Positions 1 to 7,030 of a DNA stretch of 27,244 nt are shown here, piece after piece. This DNA is from an uncultured Mycoplasmatota bacterium (GTDB lineage: Bacteria > Bacillota_I > Bacilli_A > RF39 > UBA660), in assembly GCA_948472605.1 (NCBI GenBank), contig CAOKUH010000004.1, positions 1 through 27,244 of the forward strand, in the 5' to 3' direction. The first letter of the stretch is position 1; every line of letters starts with the position of its first letter. The translations under genes were made by a program, and so were the position numbers. The notes beneath the pieces were generated by a model. That model was not told the origin of the DNA. It did not search any database and saw only the letters and a list, made by a program, of their open reading frames with translations.

Positions 1-44
1 TATGCTCTCTTTACAATTTTTGCTTAGATATTTAGTTTCGCAAG

Positions 45-1328
45 ATGTCTAATGTTGTTGACAGCTTTATAAACATATTTGATCAAATAATCAGCGTATT
101 TTCTCAAAAAAGTTTTAATGATATTTTAAAATTTATAATAGAATTAGTATGTATATTCATTATAATTGCTATTTGTAAAATACCTTTTGAAATAATAGCA
201 AGTATGGGAAGAGGAATTTTTTCTTCATTTGGAAGTCATATTAGTCATGTCATAAATTGTATATGGAATGTAATTTTAGAATTCGCTTATTTAATATTTG
301 CTGTATTACTATTTATTAAAATATTTGAAAGTCGTTATTTAAATGGTAATTTTGAAAGCATTTTTCACAATAATCCAAAAGATGAAGATGATAATAAAGA
401 AATAAAAACAGATGAAAAAGTAGAAAAAAAAATTAGCAAAGAACGAAAACAAACAAAATATGTAAAAAAGGAGACTCATGAGTCAAATAATTTTGGAATA
501 ATTGATACTTTGAGTAAAATATGTATCTTCTTTATAAAGTTTATTTTGGTATTTGTATTATTTGGAGTTGGTTTATTTTTAGCAGGAATGGCAATAACTC
601 TAGGCATTATTATTTATCTCTTAGTAAATGGTGTATTTTACTTTGGTATATATTTAGTTTTAATTTCTTTACTTATTTTAGGTATAGTAGCTTTTATCTT
701 TCTCTATAATTTTATTTTCGAACATAAAAATAAGACAGGCTTACTACTTATAACATTATTAATAGGTTTTTGTTTACTTGGAGTTGGGACAGGAATTAGC
801 ACCTTAGAATTTGCAAGCACCACAATAATTTATACTGATAATTTAGAAAAGAATAAAACTTTAGAATATGAATTTGAAATGCAAGACAACTTAGTATTAA
901 GTAGTAACATTTTCTACGATGAAGATATTATAGTTGATAACTCATTAGATAATAAAATAAAAGTTGTCTATAGTTATGACGATAAATATCTTAAAATCGA
1001 TGCTAATCCATACATAAGTAATGATTATGATAAATTTATGATTTTAAATTTAGGTTATGTAATTAATGAATTCAAATATTCAAAAGAAATATTGGACAAT
1101 TTTATAAATAATTTAAAAAATAAAACTATAGTTGTAAATCCCTATAATGATATAGATATTAAAATATATGTTAATAACGAAGTAAAAAAACAATTAGAGA
1201 TGAATGAGAAAAATTATAATAATTATAATAATCGCTATTATAATGACTTAGAAAATATTTGTGAAAATTTAAAATACCATAATTTAGAGTTGCCTCATTA
1301 TTGTTTATCTTATAACAAACATCAATAA
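45..1328 (+). CDS. Polytopic membrane protein with extracytoplasmic C-terminal domain, unknown function
   Basis: Not recognised as a named family. The 427-residue product has two hydrophobic segments near residues 29-50 and 73-93, then a charged Lys/Glu-rich cytoplasmic-type linker at about 110-148. A cluster of hydrophobic helices follows at about 158-255. The C-terminal third is Asn/Asp/Tyr-rich and looks beta-rich, in the general style of membrane-anchored DUF4097-like proteins; that comparison is tentative. ATG 45 is the first start after an in-frame TAG at 33-35, but no clear ribosome-binding site precedes it. Another frame is open from the window edge to TAA 50-52, so this start may overlap the end of an upstream gene and be translationally coupled to it. 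A terminator follows directly. Confidence 0.75.
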   Translation: MSNVVDSFINIFDQIISVFSQKSFNDILKFIIELVCIFIIIAICKIPFEIIASMGRGIFSSFGSHISHVINCIWNVILEFAYLIFAVLLFIKIFESRYLNGNFESIFHNNPKDEDDNKEIKTDEKVEKKISKERKQTKYVKKETHESNNFGIIDTLSKICIFFIKFILVFVLFGVGLFLAGMAITLGIIIYLLVNGVFYFGIYLVLISLLILGIVAFIFLYNFIFEHKNKTGLLLITLLIGFCLLGVGTGISTLEFASTTIIYTDNLEKNKTLEYEFEMQDNLVLSSNIFYDEDIIVDNSLDNKIKVVYSYDDKYLKIDANPYISNDYDKFMILNLGYVINEFKYSKEILDNFINNLKNKTIVVNPYNDIDIKIYVNNEVKKQLEMNEKNYNNYNNRYYNDLENICENLKYHNLELPHYCLSYNKHQ

Positions 1329-1340
1329 ATGTAAAAAAAT

Positions 1341-1376
1341 AAAAAAAGAAGTAAAATTTTTGTATCTTCTTTTTTT
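1341..1376 (+). terminator. Intrinsic terminator after the membrane protein gene
   Basis: An A-rich arm ending in GAAG (1341-1351) pairs with CTTCTTTTTTT (1366-1376) across a 14-base loop, giving a weak stem with a T tail. It separates the membrane protein gene from the next operon. Confidence 0.6.
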
Positions 1377-1389
1377 ATTATGGTACAAT
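1360..1389 (+). promoter_or_regulatory. Possible promoter of the AAA+ ATPase operon
   Basis: A -10-like TACAAT at 1384-1389, preceded by TATGG, lies 18 bases after a weak -35-like TTGTAT at 1360-1365. It overlaps the end of the preceding terminator and sits 17 bases before the ATG at 1407. It is assigned by consensus resemblance and position only. Confidence 0.4.
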
Positions 1390-1406
1390 ATTAAAAGAGG
1401 GATACT

Positions 1407-2339
1407 ATGAATGAAGAAAAAATTAGTATGATAGAGCGATATGGCGAAAATTTTACCAAAAAAGAATTTATTACTGATCCAGCAATTGCTCGTGATAATG
1501 AGATAAAACAATGTATATTAACACTTCTAACACCTGAAAAAAGTGCCCTATTAGTTGGTAAACCAGGTATAGGTAAAACAGCAATAGTTGAAGGACTTGC
1601 CTATCGAATTCAAAAAGGCTTAGTTCCAGATGTTTTAAAAGATTGGGAACTTATAAAAATTAATATTACAAGCCTACTAGGATCAAGTGTTAGTGAAGGA
1701 CAAGTTGAAAATAGAATTGATTTATTAGTTAAAGAACTAGAAAACCGCGATAAAACAATTCTATTTATTGATGAAACTCATGTTTTAGTTAATAAAAATA
1801 CTGCTCAAAATGGTGGAATAGATTTTGCTAACATGTTAAAATCTGGACTTGATAGAGGATCAATTAAAATGATTGGAGCAACTACAACTGAAGAATACGA
1901 ACAATATATATTACGTGATAGAGCTTTTCTTAGAAGATTTCAAAAAGTGGATGTATCAGAAAGTGATAAACCAACTACGGTAAAAATCTTAATGGGAACT
2001 TATCCTAAATTACAACAACAAATTGGAGTAAAACTTAATTATACCGATTTTATAAAAGAAAAAATAATGAGTTTTATTGTTGAAATGACTGATGAATACA
2101 AAAGAATATATGAAGTCGCAGCAAGATACCCTGATATTTGTTTAACTATACTTGCTAATGCCTTTAGCTATGCTTTATTTGATAATGAAGGAGAAGTTAA
2201 AATTAAACATGTTTATAAAGCAATTTGTAATGCCAAAAATATTTATGAAGATGCTAAAATAAAAGAAATTGCTAGATTTAAAGAAGTATTTGCTGATTTA
2301 ATTAAAGAAGAAAACGTTGATTTAACAGATATGGGGTAA
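1407..2339 (+). CDS. Stand-alone Clp-type AAA+ ATPase (ClpA/ClpB D1-like)
   Basis: This 310-residue protein is a single AAA+ module related to the first ATPase domain of ClpA/ClpB/ClpC. Visible motifs are Walker A GKPGIGKT (51-58), Walker B ILFIDETH (118-125), sensor-1 region IGATT (156-160) and an arginine-finger segment RDRAFLRRF (170-178). A helical lid follows. True ClpA/B/C proteins are about 700-860 residues with an N-domain and a second ATPase domain. Both are absent here, and there is no LGF/IGF-type ClpP-binding loop, so a protease partner is not implied. The family remodels protein complexes by ATP hydrolysis; the substrate here is unknown. The ribosome-binding site AAGAGGG lies just upstream. 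The next gene starts 4 bases after its stop. Confidence 0.85.
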   Translation: MNEEKISMIERYGENFTKKEFITDPAIARDNEIKQCILTLLTPEKSALLVGKPGIGKTAIVEGLAYRIQKGLVPDVLKDWELIKINITSLLGSSVSEGQVENRIDLLVKELENRDKTILFIDETHVLVNKNTAQNGGIDFANMLKSGLDRGSIKMIGATTTEEYEQYILRDRAFLRRFQKVDVSESDKPTTVKILMGTYPKLQQQIGVKLNYTDFIKEKIMSFIVEMTDEYKRIYEVAARYPDICLTILANAFSYALFDNEGEVKIKHVYKAICNAKNIYEDAKIKEIARFKEVFADLIKEENVDLTDMG

Positions 2340-2343
2340 GATT

Positions 2344-2652
2344 ATGAAAATTATCACAATATGCGGGAGTTATAAATTTCAAAAAGAAATAGCCTTAAAA
2401 TTAGAATTAATGGGAAATTGTGTATTAGCTCCAATAGATTTAACAAAGCCCGATGATAATTACACAAAAGATGACTTTCTAATGCTTGGCTTAATGCATC
2501 AAGAAAAAATTAAATTATCAGATGCAATAATGGTTGTAAATGTTAATAATTATATTGGAAGTAGTACCAAAAATGAAATAGAATTTGCTAAAAGTTTAAA
2601 TAAAGAAATTATTTATTATACTGATTTAGAAATTGATAATAATATAGAATAG
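2344..2652 (+). CDS. Nucleoside 2-deoxyribosyltransferase-like protein
   Basis: This 102-residue protein starts with a Rossmann-like strand and glycine turn (IITICGSYKF). It ends in a conserved segment, IGSSTKNEIEFAKSL (71-85), in which Glu78 matches the catalytic glutamate of the nucleoside 2-deoxyribosyltransferase/DUF4406 superfamily. Members cleave or transfer the N-glycosidic bond of (deoxy)nucleosides or nucleotides. It is shorter than classical deoxyribosyltransferases (about 150 residues) and closer in size to DUF4406 proteins. It is the middle gene of a three-gene operon, 4 bases after the ATPase and 13 bases before the dehydrogenase. The substrate cannot be deduced. Confidence 0.7.
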   Translation: MKIITICGSYKFQKEIALKLELMGNCVLAPIDLTKPDDNYTKDDFLMLGLMHQEKIKLSDAIMVVNVNNYIGSSTKNEIEFAKSLNKEIIYYTDLEIDNNIE

Positions 2653-2665
2653 GAAAGGGATAAAT

Positions 2666-3748
2666 ATGGAAAGAAAAATTAAAGTAGCCCAAATTGGGTG
2701 TGGCAAGATGGCTAAATACACTATGCGTTATGTTTATGAGAAAGGAGCTGAAATAGTTTTAGCATTTGATGTTAATAACGATATATTAGGAAATGATATT
2801 GGAAGCATTATGGAAAGTGATAATAAAAATATTATCATTGAAGATATTAAAAATTTAGAAAATCGTTTAAATGAAGTTAAACCAGATATTGCAATTGTAA
2901 CAACAATGAGTTTACTAAATGATTTGACGGATATTTTACGTATTTGTTGTAAATGTCATGTGAATGCAATTACAACTTGTGAAGAGGCATTTTTTGCAAG
3001 TAACTCAAATCCAACATTATTTAAAGAACTTGATAGTTTAGCTAAAGCAGGTGGAATTACGATAACTGGATGTGGTTATCAAGATATTTTCTGGGGAAAT
3101 TTAATAAGTAATTTAGCCTCTTCAACACATAAAATTACCAAAATTAAAGGAAGTAGTTCGTATAATGTTGAAGATTATGGAATTGCTCTTGCTAAAGCTC
3201 ATGGCTCTGGTCTTACTTTGGAAGAATTTGAGCGTGAAGTTGCTAGCTTAGATAACATGAGTGAAGATGAAAGACAAAAATTAATAGAAAATCGTGAATT
3301 TTCTCCAAGTTATATGTGGAATGTTGCAGGTTGGCTAATTGACAAATTAGGCTTACATTTAATAAGTATCAATCAAAAATGTGTTCCTCAAACTAACGAA
3401 GAAGATATTTATTCTAGTACATTAGATATGACTATTAAAGCTGGAGATGCTACAGGAATGAGTGCTGTTGTCACAGCAGAAACTAAAGAAGGTATAACAA
3501 TCGAAGCAGAATGCATTGGAAAAGTTTACAATGAGAATGAATTTGATGTCAATGCTTGGACAATAGAAGGAGAACCAAATACAACAATGGTTATAAATAA
3601 ACCTGCTACAGTAGAACTTACTTGTGCTGATATCGTCAATCGTATACCTGATGTTATAAACTCTAGAAGCGGTTTTGTTTCAACTAGTGAAATGCCTGAA
3701 CCTAAATATCGCGTAAATAGTTTAAATGAATATATTGAAAAAGAATAG
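2666..3748 (+). CDS. NAD(P)-dependent dehydrogenase, 2,4-diaminopentanoate dehydrogenase/DapB-like
   Basis: The 360-residue protein has an N-terminal Rossmann fold with the dinucleotide loop QIGCGKMA (9-16), followed by a dihydrodipicolinate-reductase-like C-terminal domain. The N-terminal pattern (IGCGKMAKYTMRYV, then AFDVNN and GNDIGSIM) resembles 2,4-diaminopentanoate dehydrogenase (Ord) of amino-acid-fermenting clostridia and uncharacterised DapB-type proteins of about 340-360 residues. The family reduces or oxidises amino-acid-derived imines or amines with NAD(P). No other ornithine-fermentation gene is in the window, so that pathway is not supported. The ribosome-binding site GGAAAGG precedes the ATG. 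The stop codon lies inside a terminator hairpin. Confidence 0.7.
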   Translation: MERKIKVAQIGCGKMAKYTMRYVYEKGAEIVLAFDVNNDILGNDIGSIMESDNKNIIIEDIKNLENRLNEVKPDIAIVTTMSLLNDLTDILRICCKCHVNAITTCEEAFFASNSNPTLFKELDSLAKAGGITITGCGYQDIFWGNLISNLASSTHKITKIKGSSSYNVEDYGIALAKAHGSGLTLEEFEREVASLDNMSEDERQKLIENREFSPSYMWNVAGWLIDKLGLHLISINQKCVPQTNEEDIYSSTLDMTIKAGDATGMSAVVTAETKEGITIEAECIGKVYNENEFDVNAWTIEGEPNTTMVINKPATVELTCADIVNRIPDVINSRSGFVSTSEMPEPKYRVNSLNEYIEKE

Positions 3749-3766
3749 TCGAAAAAACTATTCTTT
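3740..3766. terminator. Perfect 10-bp hairpin, copy 1 of a duplicated 27-bp element
   Basis: The arm AAAGAATAGT (3740-3749) pairs perfectly with ACTATTCTTT (3757-3766) around the loop CGAAAAA. It overlaps the stop codon of the dehydrogenase gene and probably terminates that operon. The same 27 bases recur at 5029-5055. The 7 bases after this copy (CAGATTG, 3767-3773) appear inverted before the other copy. Confidence 0.8.
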
Positions 3767-3773
3767 CAGATTG
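3758..3773 (+). repeat. Left 16-bp inverted repeat flanking the C39 peptidase segment
   Basis: CTATTCTTTCAGATTG is the exact reverse complement of the sequence at 5022-5037. The two copies face inward around the C39-like peptidase gene and the VanZ-like small ORF. Confidence 0.75.
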
Positions 3774-3935
3774 GTGACAAATAAGTACAATAGTCTGAAA
3801 TTCGATTAAAATTCAAGTTTTTTTATTTAAATCAAAGAAATATCTTTAACTCTCACTATATATTTTAACGGATTAGATATTTAACATTTTATGCTATAAT
3901 AACAATATAACCTTAAAATTAGGAGGAATAAAAAA

Positions 3936-4841
3936 ATGAAAAAATATATAGTTTTATTTGTTATTCTTTTACTCTTACTATCTAATCTATTTTGGCTAAA
4001 ACTCTATACACATGAACATACAAAATTAAAGCATGCTCTAATCCCTACTTTAGAACAAGATTATTTCACAAGACAAAAAATAATCACCACTTACCAAATA
4101 CAAAAAGAAAACAACCACATAAACTTACTTAATCCTATCCTTGAAATAAAATTAGGAAATACACTTCCCTACAACTTTTATTTTCAAACCAAAGAAAACT
4201 ATGAAAACTTTAGAAAAGAAAATACAAACCAAAAAGAAGTTCCTCTCCTACTTCAAAATCCTGACTATCCCAATGGATGTGAATCGGCAAGTTCCGTTAT
4301 GTTCTTAAACTACTTAGGAATAGACATCACCTTAAAAGACTTTATAGATAATAATTTAGAAAAAGAAAATGTTTATGAAAATGATGGTAATAGATACGGA
4401 CCCAATCCAGCTAAAAGTTACGCTGGAGACCCAGCAAGCCCAAACAGAGGTTGGGGTGCATTTGAACCAGTAATCTCAAAAGCAATTGCAAAAGTCATTG
4501 AAAATTCCCACTTAAAAAACGAATTACTTTTAATTCCCAGTGAAACAAATAAATATCCTCTCTACTTTCTAGCAGCAAGCGAGTACCCAAGTATCATTTG
4601 GGTTACAATAGATTACCAAGAAGCCAATGATATTTACAATTGGTTCAGTTACGATAAAAAATTCACATACACTTACCCTAAAAATTCACATACTGTACTT
4701 TTAACCGGAATGGATGAAAATTACTACTACATAAATGATCCTCTTAAAGAAGAAAAAAATATTCCTATACCTAAAGAACAATTAGAAAGTAGCTTTGACT
4801 CTATGGGAAGACAATACATAGCAATTACAAAAACATATTGA
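3936..4841 (+). CDS. Membrane-anchored C39-like cysteine peptidase family protein
   Basis: A 301-residue product with an N-terminal signal-anchor (about residues 4-22), so the catalytic part probably lies outside the cytoplasm. The domain from about 100 to 298 matches the peptidase C39-like (C39_2) fold. Gln107 may serve the oxyanion hole, Cys115 sits in YPNGCESAS, His252 in SHTVLL, and Asp268 in YYINDP. These would form the Cys-His-Asp centre. An Asn/Gly/Pro-rich insert lies at about 145-173. The substrate is unknown; relatives are annotated as putative secreted peptidases, not bacteriocin exporters, and no ABC domain is present. A strong AGGAGG (3921-3926) lies 9 bases before the ATG. C-ending codons (AAC, CTC, CCC, TAC) are noticeably commoner than in neighbouring genes, which may indicate transfer. 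Confidence 0.8.
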   Translation: MKKYIVLFVILLLLLSNLFWLKLYTHEHTKLKHALIPTLEQDYFTRQKIITTYQIQKENNHINLLNPILEIKLGNTLPYNFYFQTKENYENFRKENTNQKEVPLLLQNPDYPNGCESASSVMFLNYLGIDITLKDFIDNNLEKENVYENDGNRYGPNPAKSYAGDPASPNRGWGAFEPVISKAIAKVIENSHLKNELLLIPSETNKYPLYFLAASEYPSIIWVTIDYQEANDIYNWFSYDKKFTYTYPKNSHTVLLTGMDENYYYINDPLKEEKNIPIPKEQLESSFDSMGRQYIAITKTY

Positions 4842-4851
4842 CAAAAGAAAA

Positions 4852-5007
4852 TTAGAGCAGAATTGTTTTCTTTTTTAATTTCATATAAATATGTAAAAAT
4901 CCCAAATAAGTTAAGCCTCCAAAAATATAGCACAATACATCTATCCAATCAGGAGTAGAATTCTTTCTATAATAAATAGCAGGAAACTCCCAAAAAATTC
5001 TCGCCAT
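4852..5007 (-). CDS. Small VanZ-like C-terminal fragment (51 aa)
   Basis: Reading the minus strand from ATG 5007 to TAA 4852-4854 gives a 51-residue peptide. It contains STPDWIDVLCYIFGGLTYL and a hydrophobic helix followed by a Lys-rich end. The TPDW.DV..Y..G pattern resembles the last transmembrane segment of VanZ-family proteins, which are usually about 130-200 residues. The frame is open for only 13 codons upstream of the ATG before a TAG inside the hairpin at 5029-5055. The rest of the gene is therefore missing, and this is probably a truncated remnant. It is convergent with the C39 peptidase gene. Confidence 0.4.
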   Translation of the reverse strand: MARIFWEFPAIYYRKNSTPDWIDVLCYIFGGLTYLGFLHIYMKLKKKTILL

Positions 5008-5021
5008 AAAACAATACAAAA

Positions 5022-5037
5022 CAATCTGAAAGAATAG
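5022..5037 (-). repeat. Right 16-bp inverted repeat flanking the C39 peptidase segment
   Basis: CAATCTGAAAGAATAG is the exact reverse complement of 3758-3773. Together they bound a segment of about 1.28 kb containing the peptidase gene and the VanZ-like fragment. Confidence 0.75.
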
Positions 5038-5055
5038 TCGAAAAAACTATTCTTT
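5029..5055. terminator. Perfect 10-bp hairpin, copy 2 of the duplicated 27-bp element
   Basis: Identical to 3740-3766, including the loop in the same orientation. On the minus strand it lies directly at the stop codon of the 68-aa membrane protein gene and would terminate it. The loop reads TTTTTTCG and the right arm ends in TTT. Confidence 0.75.
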
Positions 5056-5261
5056 TATCTTTTATTAATAACTGCTCTAAATAATAGTATTGCTAGAAAA
5101 GCACCAATAGCTATACCAAAGACTAATATAATTTCATCACTCATAAATCTATTTAAAAAGTTATGAATATTAGCTATTATTTTAGTAAAAAAATTAGAAA
5201 CATCGGAAATAAAATCCATTAGTTGTTCAGCAAAAGTTATAATAATATTCAGGGCTACCAT
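5055..5261 (-). CDS. Small single-pass membrane protein, unknown function
   Basis: Not recognised. The 68-residue product has an amphipathic N-terminal half (LMDFISDVSNFFTKIIANI) and one clear C-terminal transmembrane helix (IILVFGIAIGAFLAILLF), followed by a short basic end (RAVINKR). ATG 5261 is preferred because AGGAT lies 9 bases upstream. An in-frame GTG at 5270 is too close to that site. The stop codon lies at the edge of the hairpin at 5029-5055. The overall shape is compatible with a holin-like or small regulatory membrane protein, but nothing specific supports either. Confidence 0.55.
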   Translation of the reverse strand: MVALNIIITFAEQLMDFISDVSNFFTKIIANIHNFLNRFMSDEIILVFGIAIGAFLAILLFRAVINKR

Positions 5262-5295
5262 TCTAATCACATCCTACATATATTATAATATACTC

Positions 5296-5324
5296 TTGCA
5301 ATTTATTCAATTATTTGTTATTCT
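5296..5324 (+). promoter_or_regulatory. Promoter of tRNA-His
   Basis: TTGCAA (5296-5301) and TATTCT (5319-5324) are separated by 17 bases. The tRNA begins 12 bases after the -10 box. Confidence 0.6.
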
Positions 5325-5336
5325 AGTACTAGTTAT

Positions 5337-5413
5337 GGCGGAATTGGTGAAGTGGTTAACACGCCGGATTGTGGCTCCGGTATGCGTGGGTTCGATCCCC
5401 ACATTTCGCCCCA
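5337..5413 (+). tRNA. tRNA-His (GTG)
   Basis: A full cloverleaf can be drawn. The acceptor stem begins with the extra 5' G (G-1, 5337) typical of tRNA-His, which pairs with the discriminator C at 5410. The anticodon is GTG in the loop TTGTGGC, the T-arm is GTGGG/CCCAC, and CCA is encoded at 5411-5413. It lies immediately before a zone of broken mobile-element genes. Confidence 0.95.
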
Positions 5414-5451
5414 TATTTGTGAAATCAAACCCTTCAAGGTTTTGAACATAT

Positions 5452-5490
5452 AAAAGTCCTAGTATTCTAAGAGAAAACTAGACTTTTTTA
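5452..5490 (+). terminator. Terminator downstream of tRNA-His
   Basis: AAAAGTCCTAGT (5452-5463) pairs with ACTAGACTTTT (5477-5487) with one bulged C, followed by more T residues. Confidence 0.7.
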
Positions 5491-5508
5491 TTGGAAAGTA
5501 GTGTTATT

Positions 5509-5632
5509 ATGAATATAGAAAATATACAAAAATTATTGTTAGAATGCTATTCAAAAGACTTATGTTATCCTAAAGTTAAAGACGATTGGAATGACAATAA
5601 TAAATGCTTTGGTATGTGTGCTATAACATCTA
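5509..5632 (+). pseudogene. Truncated YunG-like gene, 5' part only
   Basis: Reading from ATG 5509 gives a peptide whose first 41 residues (a leucine-rich start, then KDLCYPKVKDDWN and CFGMCAITS) resemble the start of YunG-family proteins, which usually run to about 120 residues. After CAITS (near 5632) similarity stops. The frame then runs on the reverse complement of a helix-turn-helix gene to TAA 5668-5670. The gene has lost its 3' two-thirds, apparently at a junction with the broken regulator. Confidence 0.55.
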
Positions 5633-5963
5633 AAGGAATTGTTGTAATTAAAACTCTTCCTTGTTCATAACTTTCCCAAGTAGACCTAGAAACATGAATT
5701 ATCTGTGCTATTTTATCTTGAGTTAAATTTAATGATTCTCTTAACGTACACAAATTGTGAGCAACCACTTGCATATTTATATCGTTGTACATTTTTGTAT
5801 TTTTTCTATCATCACTTAAATTCATTAAATAATCTATTTTAACACTATAAATATTAGCAAGATTTATTAATCTTTTTAAAGGAATGAGATCTCTTCTGTA
5901 TTCCCACATAGACTAAGTACTTTTAGAAACATTTAATTTATTTGCAATTTAACTCATAGAAAC
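5633..5963 (-). pseudogene. Broken XRE-family regulator with two HTH segments
   Basis: On the minus strand the frame reads ANKLNVSKST, a stop, then SMWEYRRDLIPLKRLINLA and VKIDYLMNLS. This is the second half of an XRE helix-turn-helix with TAG replacing a residue between ST and SMWE, and another stop (TAA) just before the IANKL segment. A second HTH follows (LTQDKIAQIIHVSRSTWESY, then EQGRVLITT). Beyond ITT the frame runs into the YunG-like fragment and loses family resemblance. An ORF from ATG 5909 to 5565 remains open (114 residues) but lacks the first recognition helix and the natural C-terminus. Two nonsense codons and a foreign 3' end make it a relic. Confidence 0.65.
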
Positions 5964-6210
5964 TGACCTTTATGCAAGTGTCAAAAATTTTGTACATAAA
6001 AAAACAAATATAGATATTGACTATATTAATGTTTTTACTGCTACTAGAATTCAAAAAGAATCTATGGATTTATGGGAAGATTTTTCTATTATTTTTAAAG
6101 ATTTATTAACAAATAAAATATTTCGCCTAGAAAAAAGTGTGTTATACGAAGAAATTGAGGAAAATGTGCAATTATGCAAAAAAATGATAAGTATTATAAT
6201 TTTGAGGTAG
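5953..6210 (+). other. Headless open frame, unknown gene fragment
   Basis: An open frame of 85 codons runs to TAG 6208-6210 without an ATG until 6064. Its composition looks coding: it contains TATRIQKESMDLWEDFSIIF and LLTNKIFRLEKSVLYEEIEE. The family is not recognised. It overlaps the start of the IS200-type transposase frame by about 35 bases, so it may be part of a gene interrupted by that element. Confidence 0.3.
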
Positions 6211-6491
6211 GAACAGATTTAAATCATGTACATTTTCTTGTACAATCTGTTCCTACTTATTCTCCGACTAATATAGTTACAATAATCAAAAGTAATATTT
6301 CGAAATCTGTATTTAAATACAATCCTGAAATAAAGAAATATTTATGGGGAGGAGAATTTTGGACTGATGGCTACTACGTAGCAACTGTATCTACAGAATT
6401 AACTGAGAAAGTGATTGCCAAATATGTTCGCAATCAAGGTAATTCTCAGTATGACATGATTTCTAGAGATACAGTGTTATATCAGTCCTAA
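6174..6491 (+). pseudogene. tnpA: 5'-truncated IS200/IS605 transposase (TnpA, Y1 HUH family)
   Basis: The 105 residues match the central and C-terminal parts of Y1 HUH transposases. They include the HUH motif in NHVHFLVQS, the segment YLWGGEFWTDGYYVATVS, and the catalytic tyrosine in AKYVRNQG. Full TnpA proteins are about 130-155 residues. The N-terminal beta strand and helix, including the segment with KYRRK-type residues, are missing upstream, where the frame is closed by TGA 6156-6158. The catalytic motifs survive but the protein is probably inactive. A GC-rich hairpin typical of the element's end follows the stop. Confidence 0.8.
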
Positions 6492-6493
6492 TT

Positions 6494-6515
6494 CCTCGCT
6501 GTTGGGACGGCGAGG
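6494..6515 (+). repeat. Subterminal hairpin at the right end of the IS200/IS605 element
   Basis: CCTCGC (6494-6499) pairs with GCGAGG (6510-6515) around a 10-base loop, in otherwise AT-rich DNA and 3 bases after the tnpA stop. IS200/IS605 elements have such imperfect hairpins at their ends, bound by TnpA as single-stranded DNA. The left-end hairpin was not found. Confidence 0.6.
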
Positions 6516-6523
6516 TAGTTTAA

Positions 6524-6778
6524 TTTTGTTTATTTAGTTATCACCCAAAAGATATATTTGATTTAATAATAGAAAATTATTTACGAGAAATTGTTATTAA
6601 TATTAACTCAAATATTTTAGTTATCTCTAGCAGTAAAAAACAATTTAGTTTATTTTACAAAAAAGTTAATAAACTTTTAAACGAATTAACTATTGATAAT
6701 GTGTATGAAAATCAAAAAAGAAATGGGCTGGTAAAAAGATTTTTAGAAAGTCATCAACTTCAAATTAGTGATTTATAA
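6524..6778 (+). other. Headless open frame after the IS200 end, unknown gene fragment
   Basis: The frame opens at 6524, just after the IS200 hairpin, and runs to TAA 6776-6778 with no ATG. It reads FSYHPKDIFDLIIENYL early and KVNKLLNELTIDNVYENQ later, which looks like genuine protein. It could be the 3' part of a gene whose 5' part lies before the IS element (5953-6170), but that link is unproven. Confidence 0.3.
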
Positions 6779-6793
6779 TATTTAAAAGTTAAT

Positions 6794-7003
6794 ATGCTAA
6801 AGAAATTTACTAATTTTGATAACAGCAAAAAATATTATGACATTGTTATATTAGAAGAATCTTTTACTAAACAAGATTTGAAAAAATTGGTATTATCAAA
6901 AACTAAAAGTGATAAAGACATAGGCAATCTACTTGAACAATACTTCATCTATATTGTAAATTATCAAAGAGAATTCAATAAGATTTATGATTATTTTGAT
7001 TAA
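6794..7003 (+). CDS. Small hypothetical protein (69 aa)
   Basis: Not recognised. The 69-residue peptide is Lys/Asp/Tyr-rich and probably helical (QDLKKLVLSKTKSDKDIGNL). It lies in the same frame as the headless fragment that ends 15 bases upstream. No good ribosome-binding site is seen. It may be a surviving piece of the degraded region and not a functional gene. Confidence 0.35.
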   Translation: MLKKFTNFDNSKKYYDIVILEESFTKQDLKKLVLSKTKSDKDIGNLLEQYFIYIVNYQREFNKIYDYFD

Positions 7004-7030
7004 ACTAAACAATCTTAAAAATGAGATAAG

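Noticed and set aside
1..52. Possible 3' end of an upstream gene (open frame to TAA 50-52)
   Set aside because: Only 17 codons are visible, with no recognisable motif; it is mentioned as possible context for the start at 45 but not annotated.
1305..1511. Minus-strand ORF across the 1328-1407 gap
   Set aside because: It spans the terminator and the start of the ATPase gene and has no family resemblance.
4727..4948. Minus-strand ORF of 73 codons overlapping the C39 gene end
   Set aside because: It overlaps the peptidase coding region and reads the VanZ-like fragment in the wrong frame; the frame from 5007 to 4852 gives the VanZ-like residues.
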